Source: Sulfobacillus thermotolerans (lineage in GTDB: Bacteria; Bacillota; Sulfobacillia; Sulfobacillales; Sulfobacillaceae). From it: a DNA stretch of 64,000 bases. The notes below the pieces were generated by a model. The model saw only the letters and a list, made by a program, of their open reading frames with translations, had not been told where the DNA came from and searched no databases. Numbering within the stretch: the stretch's first letter is position 1; each line of letters opens with the position of its first letter. The translations under genes and the position numbers were made by a program. The stretch covers positions 1,364,001-1,428,000 of the forward strand of contig CP019454.1 of assembly GCA_002951815.1 (NCBI GenBank). Reading direction: 5' to 3'. Below, in pieces: positions 25,700-33,898 of this stretch.

Positions 25700-26236
25700 T
25701 CACTGGCCTATTCCAGCTACCTTGCTAATGATGGGATGCGAAGACCCGGAGTCGTCTGCGGACGAGAAAGTGGTGGATGTCAAAACGCGTTCCATGGCCA
25801 CTTCATCACAATGTGAAAGCATAGGGCACCCTACGCAATCAATGAAGTACTTGGCGGGAACCGTCTCCCGAGCGACGATTTGAAATCCGCAATGTTGGAA
25901 AAAAGCGACCTGACGAGTAAAAGAAATGACTTTTGTCATCCCCGCTTTCTCGGCTTGGGCTACCGCGTATTGGACGAGCTTCTCTCCAATCCCTTGCTTA
26001 TGAAAGCCTGGAGCTACTGCCAACGTTCGCACTTCGCCGACTTTTGTCTCGAGCTGGTGTAGGGCGACAATACCGGCGATTTCAGAGTCAACGCAGGCAA
26101 CTCCTAAGACCGGAAGGTATTCTAATAGCGACTCCCTGCTACGTGGCAGTAAAGCACCTTGGGCGGCGTAATAATCCACTAGATTGACAATATCATCCAA
26201 GTCCGAGAGACGAGCTGCCCGAATGAGCACATGCAA
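25700..26236 (-). CDS. GNAT N-acetyltransferase, short ArgA (N-acetylglutamate synthase)-like
   Basis: 178 residues. GNAT motif A is visible (VRTLAVAPGFHKQGIGEKLV, acetyl-CoA site), as is the motif B end FFQHCGF. The C-terminal Cys pair and the DEVAM segment (FIDCVGCPMLSHCDEVAM) are characteristic of stand-alone NAGS-like acetyltransferases related to the ArgA catalytic domain. It could catalyse the first step of arginine synthesis, but no arg gene is nearby. Promoter elements and ribosome site are poor. Confidence 0.78.
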   Translation of the reverse strand: MHVLIRAARLSDLDDIVNLVDYYAAQGALLPRSRESLLEYLPVLGVACVDSEIAGIVALHQLETKVGEVRTLAVAPGFHKQGIGEKLVQYAVAQAEKAGMTKVISFTRQVAFFQHCGFQIVARETVPAKYFIDCVGCPMLSHCDEVAMERVLTSTTFSSADDSGSSHPIISKVAGIGQ

Positions 26237-26385
26237 CGCTCCTTAACGTTTTGTTCAGTGTACGATATCATGCATTTTTATGCAACCAATATGACCCTTT
26301 ATACCTTTAGTATTTTTTTCATGGGCTTCTCACATCTTTGCTCCATGATATCAGGAAAACGTGTCACCTGATTAGGAGGGAACTT

Positions 26386-27030
26386 ATGCATCATGTACCG
26401 ACTTTGCCTGCTGTAATTCAGTACGTGGTGCCGTTCCTTGACCACTACGGGTATGTGGCCATTTTTTTGGGTGTATTTTTGGAAGACTTTGGATTGCCGC
26501 TGCCTGGGGAGACGATCTTAGTTGCAGCGAGCATCTTGGCAGGACAACATGTCTTTCACATTACTGACGTCATCGTGGTGGCACTACTGGGCGGAATTAC
26601 AGGGGATACGGTAGGCTTTATGTTAGGCAGACGTTTTGGCCATCATCTGTTGTGGCGTTTTGGTCATTTTGTCGGCTTGAAACCCAATGTCTTAGAACGG
26701 TTTAATGGCTGGGTGGTCCACCGCGGAGTGTGGTTAATCGCGGGTGCGCGTTTTGTCGATGGATTTCGCCAATTGAACGGATGGATTGCTGGGGCTAATC
26801 GGGTGCCATGGAAGTTTTTTGTGCCCTTGAATACGCTGGGAGCCGGTGCATGGGTTAGTGCATGGGCGTTGTCGGGTTACTTCTTTAGTCACCGCATCTT
26901 AGCGATTATGGCGCAGTTCAAAATGATTGATATCGCGATGGTGGGTTTCGTTGTGGTGGGTGTTGGCCTTCCTCTTATCTTGCATTACGCTCATAAGCTG
27001 CGCCGCAAACGAGCAGACGTTGACTCTTAG
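26386..27030 (+). CDS. DedA family membrane protein
   Basis: 214 residues; the ATG at 26386 is preceded by TAGGAGGG. The family motifs FLEDFGLPLPGET and GDTVGFMLGRRFG, and the conserved Arg in GARFVDGFRQLNGWIAG, are seen between hydrophobic helices. DedA proteins act as lipid (undecaprenyl-phosphate or phosphatidylethanolamine) flippases or support membrane potential; the exact substrate is unknown. A longer frame to 26338 lacks a ribosome site. A second DedA lies at 54048-54647 with low similarity. Confidence 0.9.
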   Translation: MHHVPTLPAVIQYVVPFLDHYGYVAIFLGVFLEDFGLPLPGETILVAASILAGQHVFHITDVIVVALLGGITGDTVGFMLGRRFGHHLLWRFGHFVGLKPNVLERFNGWVVHRGVWLIAGARFVDGFRQLNGWIAGANRVPWKFFVPLNTLGAGAWVSAWALSGYFFSHRILAIMAQFKMIDIAMVGFVVVGVGLPLILHYAHKLRRKRADVDS

Positions 27031-27096
27031 CGTCGCGGGAAATAAAGTGGAGTTAAGCCACCATTAATGTGTGGGTTGGTAAGTGGGGGGATGAAA

Positions 27097-27477
27097 GTGA
27101 AACGCTTTGTTCCATGGATGCTCAGTGTAGGATTGCTAGCCGCTGTTTCGGGCTGTGGAGCGAGCGTAGCTCCTGTCATAGTGGGGCATGGATATCCTAC
27201 CGCTGTGGCATGGATTGATCATCGCTTGTCCCCCAAAGATTATATTTTGCTCATCGGTCTGAGTCGGGCTTTGCCCGACCATCGTCCTATGACCGTGTAT
27301 ATTATGCGTAAGAAGGTTCTTCTCGTAGGTCATGTGCTGCCTCGCAATACATTGGTTGGTATCGTGGTGAACCCGCGCCATCCCAAATGGATGGGGCCGG
27401 TGTATTTTCAATTACCTCATGAGCGACACTGGAAGCAGTTAGTACCGGCACCACGCACGCAAACGTCTCCTGCGTAA
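27097..27477 (+). CDS. Small lipoprotein, function unknown
   Basis: A signal peptide with a lipobox is clear: basic start, hydrophobic core (MLSVGLLAAVSGC) and Cys followed by GAS, so it should be a membrane-anchored lipoprotein. The mature part is ~105 residues, basic, with strands (MTVYIMRKKVLLVGHVLP, LVGIVVNP); I know no family. The start is probably GTG 27097, with GGGGGG nearby; ATG 27091 is almost on top of the G-run. It lies downstream of dedA and upstream of the TPR gene, possibly one transcript. Confidence 0.6.
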   Translation: MKRFVPWMLSVGLLAAVSGCGASVAPVIVGHGYPTAVAWIDHRLSPKDYILLIGLSRALPDHRPMTVYIMRKKVLLVGHVLPRNTLVGIVVNPRHPKWMGPVYFQLPHERHWKQLVPAPRTQTSPA

Positions 27478-27510
27478 CCGCAAGGGCGATTTTAATAGGG
27501 AAGTGAGGAA

Positions 27511-27960
27511 ATGGCTACCAAATACTCCGATAAAGCGGAGCCGCATTATCTGCGCGCTGTCCAATATGAACAAAGCGGCCGTATTGATGACGCCATTCGC
27601 GAATACCGAATGGCGAATCGCATTAAAAAGGATCTGATTCCTGCGCGCAAACGCCTAGGCGACCTTTTCATGCGGCTGGGAAAAACGGAAGAGGGGATTG
27701 CGCAATATCTTAAGGCCACGGAAATCACAAGTCAAAAACGAAAATGGAAGCGTATATTAGTTCCGGATGAAGACAAATACTCCTTGATTCAAATCCTTCA
27801 GGCGTTGGCTGAGGCGTATCAAAAAACGGGTCACAGTGACAAAGCCCTGCAGACATGGAAACGAATCGTGGAGACCGAACCGCTCCAGCCAGGGGATGAC
27901 GATATTGTGCTGAGAGCACAACGCATGGTCAAGGAATTTGCGCGCTTTAACGCGAATTGA
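27511..27960 (+). CDS. TPR-repeat protein
   Basis: 149 residues of helical hairpins: about three tetratricopeptide repeats (EPHYLRAVQYEQSGRIDDAI; ARKRLGDLFMRLGKTEEGI; ILQALAEAYQKTGHSDKAL), each with the Gly/Ala pattern of the TPR. It has no signal peptide, so it is probably a cytosolic scaffold. GAAGTGAGGAA precedes the ATG. The partner is unknown. Confidence 0.8.
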   Translation: MATKYSDKAEPHYLRAVQYEQSGRIDDAIREYRMANRIKKDLIPARKRLGDLFMRLGKTEEGIAQYLKATEITSQKRKWKRILVPDEDKYSLIQILQALAEAYQKTGHSDKALQTWKRIVETEPLQPGDDDIVLRAQRMVKEFARFNAN

Positions 27961-28080
27961 CCCAGAGCTTCAGCAAAATCTCAGCTTCTTGACCCATTTG
28001 TTAACAGTTTTGCAATGAATCGGCGGTTAAATTAATCTACAGAGGACATTGCGAACAGAAGGGCAAAGGAGGTTGAAGCC

Positions 28081-29145
28081 ATGAATGGTCGTCGACTGGT
28101 AAGGCAAGTCGTGGCAGCCATGGCACTTTGTGGTGTGGAGGCGTTGTTGCTATACGGCCACAACCATTTAGGAAGTCTTGTCTTGACCGGTTCTGCCGCG
28201 CCGGGCGTTTCGCAGCAGGCCCAGGACGTTAAATACGCTCCGGTTACCAAATTAGCATCGGTTCAGAGTTCCCAAAACTGGGCCGGCTACGTTGTCTCTT
28301 CCGGGCAATACCGCAGCGTATCGGCGACTTGGACGGTGCCTGCAATTCAAAATGGGAGCGGAGTGGCCGCGCAGTGGGTTGGGCTTGGTGGAGTGAAGAG
28401 CCAAGATTTGTTGCAAACGGGAACTATCGAACAACAAAATAGCAACGGTGCCGTTACCGCTCAAGTGTTTGTAGAAGAATTGCCACAGCATGCGCAAGAC
28501 ATTATGACGGTTCCCATTGGGTCCACCATTTCAGCTAGCATTGAACCGGTGTCGAGCGATCAATGGGATTTAACGATAACGGCCGTGCATCAAGGCCAAA
28601 CCCAAACCAAGACGGTTCCGATGACGGTGTCAGCAGCTTATGCCGCAGGGATGGAAACGTCAGCAGAATGGATTTTTGAAGATCCGGCCAATACCACGGG
28701 CAATCTGTATCCGTTGGCCACGACCAAGAAGGTGACATTTAGCAAGGTTCAGGCTAATAATCAAGCGGTGACATCGGCCAATGCGCTTGTTATGACCGGT
28801 CCAGGAGGCCAGCCCGAAGTCGAGCCGTCCGTCATGAAAAACGGTGCATTTTCGACCAAAGAAGTCAGTGGGGGTGCCGTATTCCCGTCACCGAGTCAAG
28901 GGTTCCCCTTTTCGGAATTTCCGCAAGGTATTGGCTTGGGTAATGGTGGGGGCCTTGGCGATGGATACGGCATGGGCAATGGATACGGCATGGGCAATGG
29001 ATTTGGCGGCTTTGGTTGGCAAGGACCCGGGTATGGCGTGGGTTACGGAACACAAGGATTTTGGTTTCCGAGTACTCCGGTTATCATTCAAGTGCCCTCT
29101 ATCACGATTCAACGTATGCCGTTGCCGTTTAGCTTAAATCTTTAG
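28081..29145 (+). CDS. Secreted peptidase G1 (eqolisin)-like protein with Gly-rich tail
   Basis: 354 residues: an N-terminal signal/anchor (residues ~8-40), the G1 domain (~60-230), then a tail rich in Gly, Tyr, Met and Asn. G1 peptidases use a Gln/Glu dyad and work at acid pH. Here WVGLGG (99-104), Gln112 in LLQTGT and Glu196 in TSAEWIFEDP match that dyad, so it may be active outside the cell. The tail contains two exact 18-nt tandem repeats. The ATG has AAAGGAGG upstream. It ends in a 17-nt antisense overlap with the TrmB-type gene. Confidence 0.8.
   Translation: MNGRRLVRQVVAAMALCGVEALLLYGHNHLGSLVLTGSAAPGVSQQAQDVKYAPVTKLASVQSSQNWAGYVVSSGQYRSVSATWTVPAIQNGSGVAAQWVGLGGVKSQDLLQTGTIEQQNSNGAVTAQVFVEELPQHAQDIMTVPIGSTISASIEPVSSDQWDLTITAVHQGQTQTKTVPMTVSAAYAAGMETSAEWIFEDPANTTGNLYPLATTKKVTFSKVQANNQAVTSANALVMTGPGGQPEVEPSVMKNGAFSTKEVSGGAVFPSPSQGFPFSEFPQGIGLGNGGGLGDGYGMGNGYGMGNGFGGFGWQGPGYGVGYGTQGFWFPSTPVIIQVPSITIQRMPLPFSLNL
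28963..28998 (+). repeat. Two exact 18-nt tandem repeats in the G1 peptidase tail
   Basis: Unit GGATACGGCATGGGCAAT occurs at 28963-28980 and 28981-28998, coding GYGMGN twice, and a decayed third unit (GFGG) follows. Such repeats can change copy number by slippage. Confidence 0.9.
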
Positions 29146-29869
29146 TCACGGGTGTTGGGAATTCTTGCCGCAGATTAATAAGCATTTCGAGGCTAAATAC
29201 GATGGGCTCCATCGTCGTAAGGATGGTCTGCGGATGATGCGGATAGCCGGTGGCGATGAACGCCTGATGGTGGTCGCGGACCATGGCTAGCCATCCCGTT
29301 TCGTGAAAATCGCCCAGCGAAACGTTTAACGGGGCGACGCAAAGCCCGCATCCTTGGCCGGGGCAGTTGTCAAAGCATAGGTATCGTTGCGCGACATGGC
29401 GTTCGCGTGCAGCTTCTAGTTCTTGAGCAAACAAAGTCACCAGACCAACTGACGAGCCAATATCGAGGCTCGTAATGGCGCTATTAATCAGTTCCCGGCC
29501 GTGGGCGATTAAGGCTTCCAAACCTTCGCTGCGGGTAATTAAGGGGCTGGACGCAAGCGGCTCAGGAATCATGCGGGATAATTTATCGAGTTGGGCCGAC
29601 AACGTTTGGATATGGCTATGTCCTAAGGTCTGAAAGGGAACGGCTACGTACCGTATGACGTCTTGATCCGGGTTTTCCAAACATGCTCCGCGCTGTATTA
29701 GGCGTTTTAACGCAGGATAAACGTTTGGGCGCGGAATGTTTGCCGCTTTCGCCACTTGATATCCCGTCATGGGCGTGTTTTGGGACACTAACGCAAGGTA
29801 AACTTTGGCTTCGATGGGACTAAATCCGAAGGCTTGCAAATCGTCGATGAGATTATCAAGATTAGGCAT
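29129..29869 (-). CDS. TrmB-family transcriptional regulator with cysteine cluster
   Basis: 246 residues. The N-terminal TrmB winged helix is clear (GFSPIEAKVYLALVSQ then TGYQVAKAANIPRPNVYPAL), followed by a coiled linker and a ligand-type domain. Cys165, 169, 174 and 177 (CFDNCPGQGCGLC) form a tight four-Cys cluster that could hold zinc or an Fe-S centre. The ATG has GAGGTG four bases upstream. It is convergent with the G1 peptidase gene. Targets are unknown. TrmB members usually sense sugars; this one may sense metal or redox state. Confidence 0.8.
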   Translation of the reverse strand: MPNLDNLIDDLQAFGFSPIEAKVYLALVSQNTPMTGYQVAKAANIPRPNVYPALKRLIQRGACLENPDQDVIRYVAVPFQTLGHSHIQTLSAQLDKLSRMIPEPLASSPLITRSEGLEALIAHGRELINSAITSLDIGSSVGLVTLFAQELEAARERHVAQRYLCFDNCPGQGCGLCVAPLNVSLGDFHETGWLAMVRDHHQAFIATGYPHHPQTILTTMEPIVFSLEMLINLRQEFPTPVTKDLS

Positions 29870-29947
29870 AGGGCACCTCAGGTCATTAGCATATCACAGG
29901 GAATATCTTATCCTATGGTGGTCCATTTATGACGCGGTCAAGAAACG

Positions 29948-29975
29948 AGGATGAGCGACTATCTGGGCTCATCCT
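29948..29975. terminator. Terminator after the 2OG-oxygenase gene
   Basis: AGGATGAGC (29948-29956) pairs with GCTCATCCT (29967-29975) around a 10-nt loop, directly after the reverse-strand stop codon at 29977 and followed on that strand by CGTTTCTT. Confidence 0.7.
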
Positions 29976-29976
29976 G

Positions 29977-30711
29977 CTATTCATCGTGAAAGAGGCAACT
30001 GAGCGAATAGCGCTCTCCGCTCGTGACTTTGGCCACACCGTGATAAAATTCTCCACTTCGCGGTCCATGACCGTAACGGGGGCGAGATGCTGTGCACAAG
30101 ACCACAACATCCCCGATATTTCCGCCGATAATGTGGCGTTCGGCTGGCTTTTGAGGATACTCTTCTTGGACTAACAGCTTGCCACCCTCAAACTCGGTGC
30201 CACTTTCACTTAACACCAAAATCGTTTGCAGGGGAAATAATAGTGATCCGTGACGGTCCTGATGCCATAAGTTATATCCGTGGGTAGGATAGTGCAGCAT
30301 CATGACCCCTGCTTGGTTTTGCCCTGCTGCATGGCATGCTTCTAAAAACTGTTCCAGCGTTGGGGGGTAGGGGCTAGGGTTTCGCGAAGTCGACCACAAA
30401 TGATTGGCAATGTTAGCAACATAGGGATACATTTCATGCCGAAATTGTTGCAGGAATTCTGGAAGCGGGTAATGAAAATAACGATATTGACCGATGCCAA
30501 AATGATGGCGATCCATTTCGACGGTGGGGCAAAAACAATCGGAACTAGACCACAGATCGCGCAAAGTATAGCATTCTGCTTTCGTAAGCCAGCGTGGAAT
30601 AATGGAATATCCTTTTTGCCGAATATCCCATTCTACCGCGGCCCAATTCACTCGCTCAAATCGTTGAGCTGCCAATAACATCTCGTCACCTACTACCACA
30701 GCATTTGTCAT
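29977..30711 (-). CDS. 2-oxoglutarate/Fe(II)-dependent dioxygenase
   Basis: 244 residues. The iron triad His150-X-Asp152 (NLWHQDRHG) and His224 (EFYHGVAKVTSGER), and the 2OG-binding Arg234 ten residues later, sit in a double-stranded beta-helix with FEGGKLLVQE between. The enzyme should hydroxylate or otherwise oxidise a small molecule or side chain, using O2 and 2-oxoglutarate. The start may be 30711 or the internal ATG near 30681. Only 16 nt separate it from the divergent DUF3050 gene. Confidence 0.83.
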   Translation of the reverse strand: MTNAVVVGDEMLLAAQRFERVNWAAVEWDIRQKGYSIIPRWLTKAECYTLRDLWSSSDCFCPTVEMDRHHFGIGQYRYFHYPLPEFLQQFRHEMYPYVANIANHLWSTSRNPSPYPPTLEQFLEACHAAGQNQAGVMMLHYPTHGYNLWHQDRHGSLLFPLQTILVLSESGTEFEGGKLLVQEEYPQKPAERHIIGGNIGDVVVLCTASRPRYGHGPRSGEFYHGVAKVTSGERYSLSCLFHDE

Positions 30712-30727
30712 TTAGTATACACTGCCT

Positions 30728-31540
30728 ATGGGTTCAGACAATAGCCTGACGTCGATGAGGGGGTTAGTGGAGTTGGCGACGAAATCTTTGGATGACATTG
30801 TGCAGCAAAGACGGGAATCGTTATTGAATCATGCGGTTTATCATCGCATAAACACGATCCGTGATCTTCAAATATATACCGCGCATCATGTTTTTGCGGT
30901 GTGGGATTTTATGAGTCTATTGAAACGTTTGCAACATGATTTGACAGGGCTTGATATTCCGTGGCGGCCGCGCGGGGAAGAGCCCTATACGCGTTTTATT
31001 AACGAGATTGTGGTGGCAGAAGAATCGGATGAAGTGGGGAACGGCTACTATCAGAGCCATTTTGGCTTGTATCAAGACGCTATGGTGCAACTTGGCGCGG
31101 ATAGGGCGCCGATTAACTTTCTTTTGGCGCAACTTGAACAAGGCGTGCCCTGGGAAAAGGCAGTGGAGGCTCTGTCCGTCGATCCCCGCGTGAAAGAGTT
31201 TATTCGGTTTGATTTGAATCTTGCGCAGCATGGAGAGACATACGAAGTGGCTGCCGCTTTTTTTTACGGCCGTGAAGACATTATCCCTGAAATGTTTTTA
31301 CGTATCGTGGATAAACTGGGAACGGATGCACGTCTTGAGCGGTTTCGCTATTACCTGGAACGGCATATCGAGGTGGACTCCGATACCCATGGACCGCTGG
31401 CGGCACAGCTCCTCGATCATCTGTGCGGTCGCGACCCAGCTAAATTGGAAAGAGCGACAGTCATTGCCCGAGAAGCCTTGCAATGGCGTATCAAGTTGTT
31501 TGATACGGTGGTTGATCGTCTCAGCTCGGTCCCATCTTGA
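30728..31540 (+). CDS. DUF3050 family, heme-oxygenase-like fold protein
   Basis: 270 residues, all helical. The conserved blocks YTAHHVFAVWDFMSLLKRLQ, INEIVVAEESDE, GYYQSHFGLYQDAM and RYYLERHIEVDSDTHGP match DUF3050. Possible metal ligands are Glu93/Glu98, His111, Glu211/His213 and an Asp217-xxx-His221 pair, the DxxxH pattern of heme-oxygenase-like diiron oxidases; this functional link is inferred. It is divergent from the 2OG-oxygenase with only 16 nt between. The start could also lie downstream (TTG near 30773 after GAGGGGGTTAG). Confidence 0.78.
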   Translation: MGSDNSLTSMRGLVELATKSLDDIVQQRRESLLNHAVYHRINTIRDLQIYTAHHVFAVWDFMSLLKRLQHDLTGLDIPWRPRGEEPYTRFINEIVVAEESDEVGNGYYQSHFGLYQDAMVQLGADRAPINFLLAQLEQGVPWEKAVEALSVDPRVKEFIRFDLNLAQHGETYEVAAAFFYGREDIIPEMFLRIVDKLGTDARLERFRYYLERHIEVDSDTHGPLAAQLLDHLCGRDPAKLERATVIAREALQWRIKLFDTVVDRLSSVPS

Positions 31541-31659
31541 CCAACCACTGCATAATGTGGTGTGATATTCCATCACAAAAGCCATGTCGTCGCGGTGAAG
31601 TACAATGGTCGAGTTTGTTATACTAGTCGTAATTACGACGGTCATAGGCAGGTGTCCCA

Positions 31660-33027
31660 TTGCAGCTCATTGCCCAGTTTTCTCCTTCGATTCCAACGGA
31701 CTCGCGGAGGTTTTGGCCCGATGTGGAACGCACGGAAGAATGGTTACAGCGTTTAAACCGTGGCGTTGCATCACGTGTGTTAACGTTAGCAGGCAACAGC
31801 CCCACGCTCTTAGCACCGTGGACGCCCTGGCTGCGTGCACCCATGGAAATCGTGGGTTGGTTGAATCCGATGGAAGTACAGCTCACCTGGCAATATTTGT
31901 TGCACTTTTTAGCGGCGTCAGGACCCGATAGCGTTGTCATTCCGTGTGGCGGGGATGCAGTAGTTAGTTGGCAACCCGGGACTATTACCATTCGCGCTCC
32001 GCACAATACATGGGTTTGGGCTCTGGCAACGGACAGTTGGGACCCTGCAGGATGGCATTTTCATGACCGTGTGGAATGGTGGAAACACGGGCGTTTGCAG
32101 CAGGCAGCCCGCACGCATTGGGGAATTTTTGAACAATGGCAGCATCCGTATGGTATTGAAGAATGGCGTTTGCGCGCTGATTCCGGTGCCGAGGAACAAT
32201 TGACGGTATGGTGGGAAAAGCTAGCCAATCTGCTCGGTTCGCGCCCGGTTAAGGTAAGTTGGCGGCAAGAACATTCGCGCAATCCCCACAATATTCTTGG
32301 TCTTCCGGTTCGCGTCGCGTGGTTGGGGTTAAAAATTGCAGTGGACAGTGATTCCTTGCAACAAGGTGTAGCGCAGTGGCCGGAGCCACTTGGGTTGCGG
32401 GCTTCGATGCACTGGTCAAGCCCGCAGTGGAATCCTTTTTGGTCCACACGGGTCGTTCTCAAGCGATGGCGTCAGACCACGCGATTAGAGGCACACTATA
32501 CTCTCCTTAAGTCCCCTCTTCATAAGAGCGCAGTCAAAACAATGCGCCAAGAAATGCACCGTTTTCCCATTTTTCGTGTTCAGCCGGTGGAGGCGCGTTC
32601 CGTGGAGGATAATCCTAGCAGTTGGCTGACCCTTGTCAACCGCGCGCGATTTGCGTTCTTCAAGGAGCATCTCATGACGTCGTTGCGTTCGTATCCATGG
32701 CCTGCTGTTCGCGAAGTTCGCCTTCCCACACGCATTCGTCTGCCTCTGGAGTGGCGTCTAGACCGGTTGGGGTCCAGAGATGGTGTCTGGGCGATTCGTC
32801 ACCAGCGGTTACCCCTGGTGGTCATGGTTCACTGGCCTCGTCCCCATCATGCCGGAGGTGTGACCGTGACGATTGGAGGAGAAGTCCACGCGAGTCTCTC
32901 AGACCTCGACCCATATACACGAATTGACCGTTTTGCACAAGATTGGCGTTATTGGGCCTATATGCTGTCACAACATCTGTTACCGGCGATAGACCGCCAT
33001 GCGCCCCGTGACCATTCGCCCGATTAG
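31660..33027 (+). CDS. Large Trp/Arg-rich protein, function unknown
   Basis: 455 residues with no recognised motif, no signal peptide and no membrane helices. It is very rich in Trp, His and Arg (for example WVWALATDSWDPAGW, and HWSSPQWNPFW in the middle) and predicted mostly beta in the first half. TTG start with AGGCAGGTG upstream. It is a clear real gene: long frame, ribosome site, and a strong terminator at its end. Neighbours give no pathway. Confidence 0.6.
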   Translation: MQLIAQFSPSIPTDSRRFWPDVERTEEWLQRLNRGVASRVLTLAGNSPTLLAPWTPWLRAPMEIVGWLNPMEVQLTWQYLLHFLAASGPDSVVIPCGGDAVVSWQPGTITIRAPHNTWVWALATDSWDPAGWHFHDRVEWWKHGRLQQAARTHWGIFEQWQHPYGIEEWRLRADSGAEEQLTVWWEKLANLLGSRPVKVSWRQEHSRNPHNILGLPVRVAWLGLKIAVDSDSLQQGVAQWPEPLGLRASMHWSSPQWNPFWSTRVVLKRWRQTTRLEAHYTLLKSPLHKSAVKTMRQEMHRFPIFRVQPVEARSVEDNPSSWLTLVNRARFAFFKEHLMTSLRSYPWPAVREVRLPTRIRLPLEWRLDRLGSRDGVWAIRHQRLPLVVMVHWPRPHHAGGVTVTIGGEVHASLSDLDPYTRIDRFAQDWRYWAYMLSQHLLPAIDRHAPRDHSPD

Positions 33028-33047
33028 CCTGAAGACAGTTAAAAGGG

Positions 33048-33068
33048 ACCCCCGCTGCATGCGGGGGT
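33048..33068. terminator. Bidirectional terminator
   Basis: ACCCCCGC (33048-33055) and GCGGGGGT (33061-33068) form a GC-rich 8-bp stem with a 5-nt loop between two convergent genes; on the reverse strand CCCTTTT follows. Confidence 0.8.
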
Positions 33069-33073
33069 GAGGG

Positions 33074-33700
33074 CTACATGATTTGTTCGCTACGTATGCG
33101 GTCTATTAAATGGCGGACCAGCGATACTTCTTTGGACAACCGAGTTCGCGTCGTGCGCAGTTCTAACAGCTCTTGTTGCGCCGCTACAGAAAAGGGAACA
33201 TGGGCGGCAATCCAATAAGACAAGGCTTCTGGTTCTGTGGGTATCTGAGGACGCGCCTGGGTAGGTGAAATAAAGCTCCAAATCTCGGAGCTTAAGGCTA
33301 AAGCCTCATCAATCAGCGGAGGCGGCACAGAATCATCCAAGTCTGGCAGATATTTAAACTGTCCCACCATGTACCGGCTACCATGGCGATAAGACAATAG
33401 GCTGATGCGGCTAATGCCCGCGAGTTCTACGTGCAGACTTCCGTTATCCATTTCTGAAACTTGGAGGATGCGGGCAGACGTGCCGATGTTGGATGGTTCT
33501 GCTGCTTCTGCTGTTGTGCCCGATTCTTGTGCTCGACGTTCCATACAAACACATAGTCCTGTATCCTGCTGAATGCAATAGGATATCATGGCCTTGTAGG
33601 AACTATCATCGATCACCATCTTGGTTTTAGCCCCTGGAAACAAAATTCCCTTGATGGGCAGTATTGGCATGCTGACAGATTCGCGGCTTGCAGGCATCAC
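33074..33700 (-). CDS. LON substrate-binding-domain protein
   Basis: 208 residues corresponding to the N-terminal (LonSB/PUA-like) domain of Lon protease without ATPase or protease. MPILPIKGILFPGAKTKMVI is the standard opening, with RILQVSEMDNGSLHVELAGI and the C-terminal helical bundle (AAQQELLELRTTRTRLSKEV) following. Stand-alone forms are found widely and may bind unfolded proteins. The ATG has AGGGGGTG upstream. Confidence 0.85.
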   Translation of the reverse strand: MMPASRESVSMPILPIKGILFPGAKTKMVIDDSSYKAMISYCIQQDTGLCVCMERRAQESGTTAEAAEPSNIGTSARILQVSEMDNGSLHVELAGISRISLLSYRHGSRYMVGQFKYLPDLDDSVPPPLIDEALALSSEIWSFISPTQARPQIPTEPEALSYWIAAHVPFSVAAQQELLELRTTRTRLSKEVSLVRHLIDRIRSEQIM

Positions 33701-33898
33701 GCACCCCCCTAATTGAGTACGACCACCAAATCTTTTTACTGTCCTAACTATACAAGAGTCTTACGCTTATTTTACCGAATTTCGCGACAGTGTACAAAGA
33801 AAATTCCTGCGTCATTTTTTGCGGGTCCAAAGAGGTATCCGGGATTCGGAGCATGCTACAATAACGTGAATAGGTAGGGAAGAAGAGGGGGAAGGACT

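Noticed and set aside
28963-28998. CRISPR-like short repeats
   Set aside because: Only two adjacent units without spacers, in frame within a Gly-rich coding tail.
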